Source of the DNA: Catenaria anguillulae PL171
Taxonomy: Eukaryota > Blastocladiomycota > Blastocladiomycetes > Blastocladiales > Catenariaceae
DNA length: 64,000 bases
Assembly: GCA_002102555.1 (NCBI GenBank)
Contig: MCFL01000064.1
Coordinates: 62,001-126,000, forward strand
Reading direction: 5' to 3'
The notes beneath the pieces are model-generated. The model was not told the origin of the DNA, searched no databases, and saw only the letters and a program-made list of their open reading frames with translations. The position numbers and the translations under genes were made by a program. Positions 33,578-44,688 of this stretch are shown one piece after another. Positions within the stretch are counted from its first letter, which is position 1. Every line of letters starts with the position of its first letter.

Positions 33578-35689
33578 ATGAATCTCCAAGCAATACCTTT
33601 CCCAACCGCCGCATCCCCTCATAGGCCACCCACCACCGTGCCGCTGTCGCTGCCAACGCTCCCCATCGAACTCATCGACCCCATCCTCGCCACCACCATC
33701 GCCGCCAGCTGCCACTCTGCTCGCTACGACATTGATCTGTACCAATCCAGCATCACCACCATCCTCAACGCTCTCAGCTGCCACCACCTGCGCCAAACCA
33801 ACAACGTCGCGCTCGCCAAACTCACCTGGCTCACCGACATCGACCTGCTCTGTGCGCGCGGATACCCCTTGGGTATGCTCGATTGGGTCTACTCGTTGAC
33901 GTGCAAGTACCCGCATCTGTACTTGCACTGGTCCGGGCGTGCGGCCGTTTCCTCCAGCGCACGTGGCGACGTCGCCGTGCTCGATTGGTTGGCTCGCGTG
34001 TTTGGTCGACAACCCATTTACGATCCGCAGGAAAATGTGCGGCAAGCGTCGCTGCAGGGTCATGTGCACGTGCTTGAATGGTGGTCGAATGCGGTTCGTG
34101 GGCTGTGGGGCGAGCGTCTGAATCGGCACTGCCACAACTTTATGGTGTATGAAATGGCAGGACGGGGTCAAGTTGAAGCGTTGGATTGGTGGATGGCGCG
34201 CGGCATTCACATGGAGCTGCAAATGGGCGGATTGGCTACGTGGGCGCTGAGGGCAGGGCAGCTCAGAGTGGTCAAGTGGTTGGAGCGGCGCAATTGGATC
34301 GAGTACTCGCCGCAATGTGTTGAGAAAGCGGCCCACTCTGGCGATTTGGAGACCCTGCAGTATTGCATCGACAAGGTGATGCGGGCGCCGCAGCAGCCGA
34401 GCGAGGCTTTGTTGGAGGAGGAGAATGCGGACATGTGCGAGGACGCTTGCCCGTATTTTGCCGCTGCTTCAAGGAATCATTTGCACGTCTTGGAATGGTT
34501 GCTGCAAGCCAAGTATCCAGTGCCCGACCATGCTGATAACTTGGACAACATTGTTGAAACTTGCTCGGCTGATACACTGAAATGGTGGCTGGATCATCTT
34601 TGTGTGGGGTTGGACATGGCCGAGGCGGTTTGGAGTGGATTGCATCTCTGCAGTGGTAACCTTGACATGATGCAGCTGCTCTTTGATCGGTATCCACAAG
34701 CAATTCTTCAGCACGCAACAAAGGAGATTGATGTCGCCCCAAGCATTGTTCGCGTGCATGATGTCGAGCACAGCCACGTCAAGAATCTGGCCGTCCTGGA
34801 ATGGTGGGAAACCAACATTTTGCGCAACTGTGGGGTGCCAAGAGATGAGTGGCCCGTGCTGTTTGACAAACAATATGTGGCAGAAGCCTGCTTGACAGGC
34901 AATACCCCTGCACTTGATTGGATGTTTTCTTACGACTCGTACTACTTTGCTATCCAGATTGTTGGAGCTGACGTGGATGTCCGAGCAAGTATTCTTGAGG
35001 CAGTTGGCCAGGGCGGACACACAACTGTGGTGGAATGGTGGCTGTATCACCGACTCCCATTTGGCTCAGAGGATCTCTCCTTTGTCGTGGGTGGTGCGAT
35101 CGAGTGTGGTCACTTGGACTTTCTGGAACGGCTGTGGGCCCGATTCAGCAGCATTGTGCAATTCAACTGCTGTGACAATTTGGCTCCGCTTCCCGTTCAG
35201 TTTGCCCTGGATCGGGCACTTGCCCACGGTCACGGCCAAGTGCTTGAGTGGATCCTGGATACTTTGAAAACCACCTTTATGCTCGGCTACGACTGCTTCA
35301 CCTATGGAACCAAACTGAACGATCCGTCGCATCATCGACCGAGCTTTCAATCCGTCTTGTGCTATTCCCACGCCGTGGCCCCGCGCAGTGTTCGATGGAA
35401 CTGCAGCGTGTCGGTTTGCTTCAAGCTCATTGAATGTGGAAAGGCTCGCATTATTCAGGAATTGGTTGTTGGAGGGCATCTGCTTCGATCTGAAATAACC
35501 GATGAGGTTCTTGGGTATGCCGCCTCGGCAGGCGCAGTGCCGTTTTTGTCATGGTGGCTCCAAGACGACGAGCGCCATGACCATCGTATTCGCCGCAACC
35601 CATACCTTGTGACGCTGCTGCGCAAGAGTGTGAAAGTCACTACTAAGCAGGAGCATGTCTTGTCATTGCCTGCGTTGCTCTTGCATTAG
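33578..35689 (+). CDS. tryptophan-rich ankyrin-like repeat protein
   Basis: A single exon encodes 703 aa from ATG in a CACAATGA context. The N-terminus has an F-box-like helix, LPTLPIELIDPILATTI. The rest is built of degenerate 30-40-residue helical repeats. Each carries a hallmark such as VLDWLAR, VLEWWSNA, ALDWWMARG, VVKWLERR, TLQYCIDK, VLEWLLQA, VLEWWETN, VVEWWLYH or VLEWILDT, with A(A/S)..GH or G.L motifs before them. This is the pattern of divergent ankyrin repeats. Such L(D/E)WW proteins are common in some zoosporic fungi (from memory, not searched). With an F-box-like start, a substrate adaptor is conceivable, but this is inference. No frameshift or intron is seen. Confidence 0.75.
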   Translation: MNLQAIPFPTAASPHRPPTTVPLSLPTLPIELIDPILATTIAASCHSARYDIDLYQSSITTILNALSCHHLRQTNNVALAKLTWLTDIDLLCARGYPLGMLDWVYSLTCKYPHLYLHWSGRAAVSSSARGDVAVLDWLARVFGRQPIYDPQENVRQASLQGHVHVLEWWSNAVRGLWGERLNRHCHNFMVYEMAGRGQVEALDWWMARGIHMELQMGGLATWALRAGQLRVVKWLERRNWIEYSPQCVEKAAHSGDLETLQYCIDKVMRAPQQPSEALLEEENADMCEDACPYFAAASRNHLHVLEWLLQAKYPVPDHADNLDNIVETCSADTLKWWLDHLCVGLDMAEAVWSGLHLCSGNLDMMQLLFDRYPQAILQHATKEIDVAPSIVRVHDVEHSHVKNLAVLEWWETNILRNCGVPRDEWPVLFDKQYVAEACLTGNTPALDWMFSYDSYYFAIQIVGADVDVRASILEAVGQGGHTTVVEWWLYHRLPFGSEDLSFVVGGAIECGHLDFLERLWARFSSIVQFNCCDNLAPLPVQFALDRALAHGHGQVLEWILDTLKTTFMLGYDCFTYGTKLNDPSHHRPSFQSVLCYSHAVAPRSVRWNCSVSVCFKLIECGKARIIQELVVGGHLLRSEITDEVLGYAASAGAVPFLSWWLQDDERHDHRIRRNPYLVTLLRKSVKVTTKQEHVLSLPALLLH

Positions 35690-35767
35690 TTCTCATTGTG
35701 TCTTTGAATGAAAAGCTCCGTTTGTCAATACGCTTTACACGGTACAACCTTGTAATACAACCAAAAC

Positions 35768-38700
35768 TTATCGGATCGGGCGAGCAGCCCTAGGCGGCGT
35801 CCGCCTCTGGGTCGTAGCCGTAGCCGTAGCAGTAGCCGAGACAGTCAACTTGATGGCCGCCAAATCCATCGATTCCATCTTCTTGACCATTTCCACCAGC
35901 TTTTCATCCAGCCCTTCCATGGGCGTGACATCCCGATCCCACTTCTGCTGCAAGTCATCCACGGCATCTTTGATCACTGCATGCCACAAACGCTCTGGCG
36001 GCCGCGAATCCTTTCTCGGCACCTGTGCGCGCAACCCAACATACTTTGCGCGCTTGCGCATCGCTTCAACTTGCGTGTTGCCCTCGCTGCCAACAAACTC
36101 GGCTAGGGCGTCAAACACCAGCCGCAACACTTGGTTCGAGTATGCAAACTCGGGCGATTTCGGGTGACATGGGCGCATCACGGGCGACGTAAAGTGAAGC
36201 ACGTTGGGAATGATGTCCTCGATGGTCACGGGCGGCGAGTGGAGGCGGTCCAGGGCAAGGTCGGTCAAAAACGGGTGGAGCGCCGAGTCGAGCACATAGT
36301 GGAGTCGGACACATTGCAAGTGAAAGGCCCAGTAGTCGAATTGGAGCAGAGATGCTTCACGTTGGAGGGCGTCTCGGAATGTAGATAAAAGGAGAAGCGG
36401 CGCCAGTTTGCGCGACGAGCGTGCTCCAGGGGATGCTTGTGCACTTGACGGCCGGTCGTCGTCACTGTCAAATACATAGTAGGGTTGGCTCGTGTGCGGG
36501 TTGATGGGAAGCGCGGACAAGGGCGATGCCACGGCCGATGCCGATGCCAATGATGCATTGGAAGTGTACTTGTTGAGCGCTTGCAAATGCGGATGGTGGG
36601 TATGATGGCGAGTCCGTGCAAGATCCAGCAGGCCTGACTCGACACGTTGGGCCATGAATGGCGAGCGTAATTTGGTACACGATTCAAACCACGGATGCAG
36701 CCACATGGACAGCGGACAAGGCTCTGGCGGCCGATGATCGTCGCCGCGGTTGGTCACCATGGTCGCATTCTGGCCGGCCTTTCTTCGGAACCGCCCTCGT
36801 CCAGTGACCATTTCGCGTGTCGCCAAGGCCATTTGTACGGCCGGCACGCCGCGAACAAGCTGTAGGGCGTTAAACGCCTCGATGCGGTTGGTCGGGATCT
36901 TACCACGGAACATGCCCTCTTTGGTATGCATGCGCATGACAAACTCCATATCGGGCCAAATGCACTTGTTGTCGACCACATACCCCTCGCGCTTGGCCGC
37001 CTCGTACAAGTGACAGCTGTTGGGCACCGAACCCCAGTGAATCGAAGCCGAAATTGCCCACCCTTGGTACACGTGCAAGAGTTGATACTGAAGCAACCCA
37101 CACAGCCATGGGTGCGACTTGAGGAGCTTGAACTGTGCTGGCTGGCCAGCAATTTCAGCAAACGGGTCGTCAAACACAGCTTGCTGAATGATGCCGCGCA
37201 GCTCGGTCATGCCAGCCACCAGGTTTTTATGAATGACACCATTGGAGTTGCCGTACTGGAAGCGGTCGAATGCGTCGAGCGAGGTGACGATGGATTGCGC
37301 CGTGGATTTCAAGTCGTCGAAGCCATTGCTTGCCCGGTCCCTTAGAATGTGGTGGATATCGAGAAACACTTGGGTCACAAAGGCATTGATGGGTTCGCAG
37401 AGAACACCTGCTTTGGGCCACTTGACGGTAAGCTCACCGGTTTCGAGCGTGTAGGCGTCCAGGTACGGATACGGAAGTCTGCAGCAAGTCCACGGGATGA
37501 GCGACAAAGGCACGGATCAATGTGGTCGACAAGAAAACTCTTGGGCGCTGGTTGAGGAGAAAACATACTCGTCCATGACAACCACTCCATGGATAAAATG
37601 CGAGATGGACATGATGAGCGCCGAGTCTTCGTGGCACTTGTCGCGTGCCGACAATTGCGAGCGATCCACGAGCGGGTCGTACGTGCCCCACTCGGCACAC
37701 GTGTTGGAAAAGAATGTGGGTAGATCAAGCACGTGGCCGGGCATCTTGTTGTACAAGCTTGCAAACTCCATGGCCAAGTGCGCCGCCCGGAGCATCAAAA
37801 AGTCGGTCAAATCTTCGTTGGCCACGTTGTACCTGACATAGCCATCGGTCGAGTACGGATGCTCCTTGCGCAACAGGCAAGCTTGAATGTACACGAGCAC
37901 GAGCAACGAGAAGCACGTTTGCGCATTCATGGCAGGCAGGGCGGCGTACAAGTCGTCTTGCACTTCGCGCACGAGGTCGACGGCACACGTGGTCGTTAAG
38001 CTGGCCGTGGACAAGTCGATTTTGCCATCGCGGTATTGGATCCACGTGTCCTTGACGAATTGTCGCACTTGTTGAATGTCGGCATAGTACGAGTGAATGA
38101 TGAAGATGAGGTCCACGTGGTCGTCGTCGTCTTCGGCCATGCGATACTGTTGCTGCGTCTTGCGGGCTGGGCTGGGGTCCTTGTCATCGATGTCGTCATC
38201 GCCGTCACTGTCATCACTGCTGGTTGCGCCGGCGTTGGTGTCGTTGAGATTTGGTGCGAGGGGCGAGAATGAGTTCAAGTGGATCGGGGTTGATGGACGT
38301 TTGCGGGAGGATGTAGAGGATCGTCTGCTTGTGGCCTTGCAAGTTGAAGGAACGAGTGGCGAGAGGATGGAAATGACCGATTCGAGGACGGAAATGAAGT
38401 GAAGATGCGAGCTATTCTGATGTTCAAGCGATGCAGGGCCAGCCGTTGCATTTCCGCCCGACGGTGCTTCCGACCCGTTTGTGAGTGAAAGAAACCAGTT
38501 GGCGCACTTGCGCCGGGCAAGAACTGCTCGAGAAGCGCAAGCAAGGATGGACGAGGGCACGGCGATTGGTGGCTCGGCTTGGGCAATCCATTTGGCCAGG
38601 GCCATAAAGTCATCTGTTCGTAACATGGTTGTTCTTGATGCCGGTGCCTTTGTTGCTTTTACGCCATCGTCGTGCAAGTCGGTGGGTTGCTCGTGTCCGC

Positions 38701-38818
38701 CAAAGTTAGTGGCAGCGAATCCGGCTTTCACGGCCGTCGAGCCGAGCCACTGCGCGAACCGATCCGTGTCTTGCTTGTACGTCCGATACGTCTTGAATAG
38801 GTTTTCTGGGAGTTTCAT
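35768..38818 (-). CDS. DUF6604-domain protein (986 aa)
   Basis: Exon 38818-37569 and exon 37478-35768 are joined by a 90-nt intron with a GTATGT donor. Together they give 986 aa. The N-terminus MKLPENLFKTYRTYKQDTDR, followed by FAQWLGSTAVKAGF, is the start of the fungal DUF6604 domain. That domain continues through the VVVMDEL region around residue 415. Acidic and Ser-rich spacers interrupt it (about 195-235). The C-terminal half is mostly helical with a Thr-Ala repeat tail and is not recognised. In other fungi DUF6604 proteins are large, often of unknown function. No catalytic motif is visible. The protein is tail-to-tail with the ankyrin-like gene, about 80 bp apart. Confidence 0.8.
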
Positions 38819-39554
38819 TGGATGTGTCTACTTACTTGGCTGTCTACATGTTTTGACTCAAGCATTCACGAAATGATGATCAACCGGGACACAGCCGCGA
38901 TCGGCGGTGGGACAAGTGGCGCTGGACGCACAAGGGTAAATAGCGAGTCGATGGAAGCCATGGTTCAATGGGCACAATGAACATTTTGGCCCCCGAGGCA
39001 TGCATTCCCTGCCGTCAATTTTGTTCCAACACCCTCACGTGGTGCCCTTGTCTTATCCGTTTGTCTTCTTCCCTTCCTTTGTCACTTTTCCTTTTTCTGT
39101 CTGCAACGTGAGGCATTCTCACCCCTTGCCTTTGTGGTCGCGGTTTCCATCCTCACTGCGAATGTGTATGGACTGTCTCGCGTCTTGGTGTATATTGAAG
39201 CAAAAGGTATTCAGACCACTATTTCGCCAACGAGTGCATACATCTGAGAACCGTGATAAAGGGCTGCATAAATCGCCAAAGCCAAATGCTTGACGGCGGC
39301 AATCGACTCAGTCACATGCTTTCAATGGCCGAATTGCGCTTAATTGTAATTTGGCCACTTTGAAGGTGAATTGACGACAACCAACCACTCATTGCCGGGT
39401 TGCCAGTGTTATGTGACTCGCTCTCCTCAGCAGATTCCTGCCCTATGGCGTTCATTGGGTGAACTCGAACTTTTAAGGACTGAAGGGGTAAGTGCATCTC
39501 ACATGAGAAATATCACACACAAATTAACCACCGACTCATGTAGCATGTAGCGCT
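38819..39554. other. intergenic region
   Basis: This lies between the DUF6604 start and the Nup85 stop, both on the minus strand. It is T-rich near 39060-39110. No gene or RNA is recognised. It should hold the DUF6604 gene promoter. Confidence 0.4.
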
Positions 39555-42095
39555 TCAACGACTAGGAGTAAACGCCGAGACTTGGTTCCGATACACCACA
39601 ACCAACATGAGCTGTGCCTCGACCGTGTTCCAATTCACACCAATCTGCTCGAGCTCGCGGGAAACAAGGGATTCGCTTTGGCAGTTGTTGAGCAAGCACG
39701 TAAGCACATTAAGGCCGTTCGGGTGTAAATCTGGATTCGATTCGCTGGTCAAACAAAAATGGTGGGCGTGAGCGGAAAATGAAAACCACTGGAACGGAAA
39801 AAAAAAATAAAATAAAAAGAGAATCCAACGTACTGTACGAAAACGAAAGCAACGGCAAAGTCTCCAACAAGAGCGTCGGCACAAAGAACCAAGGCCACCT
39901 CGCCTCATTCATCAACTCGACCTGCGCCTGCGCCATGCGCCGCAACTCGTCCACGCCCTCGCCCACGCCCTGGCCATACTCGTCATAGTACTCGACATAC
40001 CGCCTCACGGGCCCGACTAGCGTCTTCCCCTTCTCCTCTGCGTGACCTACCACGTCAAACTGCTGCAACACCTCGACCCCTGCGACTCCCTGCACATACT
40101 CTGCGAGCGCCGCACGCACCACGCGATCCACTTGGCGCCACGCGCGCGCAATCGCAAATGCCTTGGCGGCCCACCCGCGCCGCCCGCGTCTTTCCTCCCT
40201 TCTCGCCAACTCGAGCACTGGGTTCCATGTGGCCTTCATGACCACGGGATTCTGCGCAATTTGTGGGGCCTCGAGCCACAAATCCCTTTCCTCATCGTCA
40301 CCATACTTGCACCTACCCAATGCATGCACGAGCGCCACCGACACGTAATCCAACACGTTTTTACCCACCACGTCCTCGGGCACACACCGAGCAGCCGCAA
40401 AGTACGCATTGGCGTAGGGCCCCATGCGCGGCGAATTGGCCAGCACGTTGACGTAACTCACGAGCACCCGCTGCACGTCGCCCGGATGCATCACGTCCCT
40501 TGGGCCCGTGCGCCAAATTAGTGGCGCGAGGTGGGTTGCGAGCCACAGGTCGCCCGCGTGCACGAGCGCAGCGAGCATGCCCGAAAACGACCCGCACACG
40601 AGCAGTTGTGCCAGAAAGTCGACGTGGTCGGGGACGTGTGGGTTGCCTGGGGCGGATTGCACAGCAATGTGTGCGAGGCGCGGCAGGTAGGTCCAAAGTT
40701 GTGCGCGCGATGTGAGCCGGGGCGTGCTAAAGATGAGCAGTGCAGAGAGCGCCGTGCGCCAGCAGGGCGCAGACGCGGGGATCACGTCGGATTGACCCGC
40801 GAGCAGGGCGTAGATCGAGTGGAGTGGGGTCGGGTTCGGCGTGGGTGGCAGCGAGGCCAGGCGCGCAGTGGATTTCGATGTACGTGTGGATATGCCTGTG
40901 GGATCGGCTTTTTCGACCAGGTCGATGAGGTCCTGCGAAATGTGAAACCAGAATGAGTTTAAGAATCAGACTTCGTGTGAGACCAGGTGGCAGACACACC
41001 TTGACGGCGTCTGTGTGACGGCCATGCACGTTGCGGTTGGCGTCCAGGTAGTGTTTTGCGGTTTGGAATTGCAGTGTGAAAAGTAGACTAGCGTCAAACA
41101 AGTCGAGGTTTAGCCGTGTTACCAAGTAGATGTGCGGCATCAAGGCGTGGAGACGTACAAGTGAATAAACTCCCAAAACTCGGTCTCGTCGGCGATTTCC
41201 GTCGCAGGCTCGGTTTCAAGTGCTATGAGCAGATGTTGCGTGAGACATTTTGTTGATTCTTTGGAATTGTAAGGTTGACGTTGGTACGATAAACATTGAC
41301 GAGCTGGCTCGCGAGCCGATATGCGAGGTCGTCGCCATCTTGCTCGTCGGTGGGCGGGGTCACAAACAATGGGTTGAGCAGGCTCCAAAGATGCGCAGCT
41401 ACGTTGACCGAGACCGGGTCCTGCGAATGTTTTGAGGAAAGCGTGAGTGCTTGAAGAGGAGGGCAACATGAGAACGGGCCAGCAAACCGTTGGGTGAATA
41501 TCTGCTTCTGCAAACTGCGATTGCGACCGCATCAAGGATTCGATCCCGGCTTTGACTGCCTCCGCATAGTCCCAGGCAGACAGGTTGCCCGTCATGTAAT
41601 CGGCGTAAGGGCCAACCGTAGCCTTGTTGATCTGAAACACAGAGTTGCAATAGGTCAGCGGCAACGTATCACTGCAAGTGGTTCTGGGGGTCGTGTACAC
41701 ACTGAGGCAAAGTATGGCGATAGGATGAGATCGGCTGGCGGCTCGGGGAAAATGTGAAAGACGGGCGGCGCCATCACAGGTTTGAGGGTAGATTCTTGGT
41801 TTTTGCGAATGAGGTCATGGATAGTCTGGGTCCAAAAGTCAATGAAGTGGCGGCCAAATCCACGGCGCTGAGGAGCCGTAACATCGTGGTCGTGGTCGTG
41901 GTCTTCGTCCGTGTCTGCGAGCAGATCGAGAATGGATTTTGGGTCCGCGTCCATGTCCATATCCATGGCGGGATGATCCATCGAGTCCATTTCGGATACC
42001 GGGTTGGTGTGGACAGTCGTAGTGAAGCAAAAGGTGGTATGGACGGATTGCGGCGGATTGCCGTGGGTCATGCTCATTGCCATGGCCATGGCCAT
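39555..42095 (-). CDS. NUP85: nucleoporin Nup85 (Y-complex subunit)
   Basis: Seven exons (42095-41703, 41631-41488, 41420-41288, 41222-41159, 41087-41000, 40932-39839, 39744-39555) give 701 aa, close to human NUP85 (656). The N-terminus is Met- and Asp/His-rich. The helical repeat body follows the Nup85 plan: an ALLAGQSDVI block, WLATHLAPLIW, VSYVNVLANSP, then AAKAFAIARAWRQVDRVVRA, YVEYYDEYG, and FFVPTLLLETLPLLSE near the C-terminus. Each aligns in order with human blocks as I remember them. Nup85 is a scaffold alpha-solenoid of the nuclear-pore Y complex and binds Seh1. The exon 3/4 junction (donor GTACCA at 41287) was chosen because it alone keeps the frame. Assignment rests on pattern over the whole length, not on a search. 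Confidence 0.82.
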
Positions 42096-42388
42096 TTATA
42101 TGTTGCATCAGATCTTGCTACAAACGATTTTCCATGGCCAAATGTTGACACAATGATCAAATTTCCATGTCCGTTCAAGGCCGCCGATCAATCTCCTTCC
42201 TTCGGATCTTCACACAGAGCTGTACGCTCATGAATGATGAGTCTTCATTTGCAATGAAGAGCGGACCTCGCACGCTAATTGACCCTATGCACTTTGCCTT
42301 CCCCGTGTCCTAATTTACTCTTCAACATACCTTGGCCACCACTCGCCACCCACGCCACCTTCGCCCCGCCGCCAACCGATCATCTGCC

Positions 42389-43738
42389 ATGTCCGAGTCG
42401 CCCGAATATCGCTCCACCTCGGGCAAATCCCTCCCGCCAGACTACTCCAACGACCGTGACGACGACAACGACAACGAAGACGACCAGCGCCGTCCAACCT
42501 CCTCCTCATCGCGCTCCTCTCGCCGCCGAGAACCATCCGCGTCCCCTCCCCCGCCGCCACCAAACAAGCGGTCCAAGTCTGCATCGGCGGCCACCGCAGC
42601 TGCAAAAGAAAAAGCCGGCGGCGAAAAGGAAAAGGACAGAGCGCCAAGGTACCGCCAGCTGCGCACCCTCAAGGGTCATTCAAAGGCCATTTCCGCAGTC
42701 AAGTTTTCGCCTGATGGGACCATGGTTGCGTCATGCTGTATGAATCCATTTTCTCTTTTTTTTTGTTGTTGTTGTATTGCACACGATATTGGTGGGTCGC
42801 TGACACTCGCTTCTACGCGCCCGTGATAGCCCTCGACAAATCTGTCCGCGTGTGGGCCGTCGAAAACGGCGACTGTCTTCGCGTCCTGCGGGAACACTCT
42901 GGCGGCATTTCGGACTTGGCCTGGTCCTCAGACTCGCGCAAAATCGCCTCTGCGGCCGACGATCAAACTGTACGCATTTGGGACGTGGCTGCCGGCACGG
43001 TGCTGCGCGTTTTGCACGGGCATCAACACTGGATCTTTTGCGTCAACTGGAACCCGTCCGATACGTTGCTTGTGTCGGGTTCATTTGACACGACAATCAG
43101 GATTTGGAATGCCGCGACGGGCGAGTGTCTCAAGGTATTGCCGAGTCATTCACAGGCAGTGATTGCGGCCGGGTTCAATCGAGAGGGCAACTTGATTGTG
43201 AGTGCGAGTTATGATGGCACCATGTGCGTCCGTTGCTCTTGCCTTTTCATGCTTCTTCTCGACACTAACCTCTACCCAAATGATGAACGAGCATAGCCGG
43301 ATCTGGGACGCATCTACGGGCCACCTGACAAAAACATTCCACACCGACTCGTCTGTCCAATGCTCGCACGCCAAATTCTCGCCCAACGGCAAGTTTGTGC
43401 TCGTGTCAACGCTCGACTCGGCCATCCGGCTATGGTCCATGGAAAAGGAAAAAGTGCTCAAGACGTACCAGGGTCACGCCGATCAAGACTATTGCATCTT
43501 TGCATGCTTTTCCATCACGGGCGGCAAATGGGTTGTTTCTGGGTCCGAGGATAACAAGGTGTACATTTGGTCGTTGCACTCGCGCAAGATTTTGCAGCAG
43601 TTGTCGGGGCATAGAGATGTGGTCATTGCCATTGATTGCCACCCGATTCACAACATGATTGCGTCGGGCGCGTTGGATAAGGATCGCACTGTGATTTTGT
43701 GGTTGGATGAGGAGGCGGACGAGGCAGAGTCGGATTAG
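42389..43738 (+). CDS. WD40 protein related to WDR5/Swd3
   Basis: Three exons (42389-42737, 42830-43223, 43297-43738) give 394 aa. The first 90 residues are charged and disordered (Asp/Asn, Ser/Arg, Pro runs, NKRSK). Seven WD40 blades follow, from [17 protein letters not shown] to VILWLDE, with clear GH...WD spacing (VRVWAV, VRIWDV, IRIWNA, IRIWDA, IRLWSM, VYIWSL). The order and wording ([28 protein letters not shown]) are those of WDR5. WDR5 is a subunit of COMPASS-type H3K4 methyltransferase complexes that binds histone H3 and WIN motifs. Several blade residues differ from animal WDR5, so an exact orthologue claim is held back. Introns are 92 and 73 nt. Confidence 0.88.
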
Positions 43739-44688
43739 GTGGAATGTAACTGTGGAACCCTCATGCGGTAGTTCCATATCTTGTTGTCGTGGTGCTTATT
43801 TATTGAATCTACTTCTTCATTTTTGCTTTGTGTTGTCCGATTCTACGCCATACTGTAAATTCCTTTCCGCCTCATCAACCTTGCAATCATTTGCTTGGCG
43901 CAGTCGTTGTCCGCTCTTTTTGACAGGTGAAAATGTACAATTGGCCCCTTTACTCGCGCATTCGGATGGTATGAGACTGGCCCTGACAACAAGCGGCGCA
44001 AGCTGCAACCCCCCCAAGGTCGTGTTATTCCTCCGCGAGCGGAGGCCACCGTTGGTCTCGTGGTTCTGTCTCGTCCAGCGCCCCGACACCTACACCGACC
44101 AAGACCACAAGCCCCCAAGGTCGTGTCCTTCAGGCAATGAACGGAGGCCGGGCGGCGATGAAGGGCGGAAGGTTGGGCGCACTTCATCTCTTGTACGTTA
44201 TCTTGTTTGACTTTCTTTAAATGCACTCGTCGTCCACTCTCTCATCGTGCTTTCCCTTTCTGACCAAGATGTCACTGCAGCTCTGTGTGTGTTTCCCATG
44301 CGTTGCATTTTGCTGTTGTCCGTTTTCCGGGCGTCGATAATCCGGACTCGAGGACCACTCACTTGCAGCAGCCAAAAGCAGCCTCAGCAATTGATTGTAT
44401 TGACCGCCACCCACAGCAGTTCACCATGACGGTTCCCTTGGCTGCTCAACTCATGTGCAATGGAATTCTCAGAAGAAAATAGCTGAGACAATAAATCGGC
44501 GACTTGAGCAGTCCGTCGATCGGATGTCGACATTTCTGAAAAGTCGTTGATCAAGTCGCAAATGAGGAAAATGTTACGGACTGATTTGAATGAGATCATT
44601 TATTTTACTCAGGCCATGGACTCTGTGAATTCACAAGTACTTATTGGTTGAGCTGTGTTGAGCATCATCATCTTGCAACGGGGCCAAC
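43739..44688. other. intergenic region
   Basis: About 950 bp lies between the WDR5-like stop and the EXO1 start, both on the plus strand. Open frames are short and not protein-like. It should hold the EXO1 promoter near 44600-44688. Confidence 0.4.
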
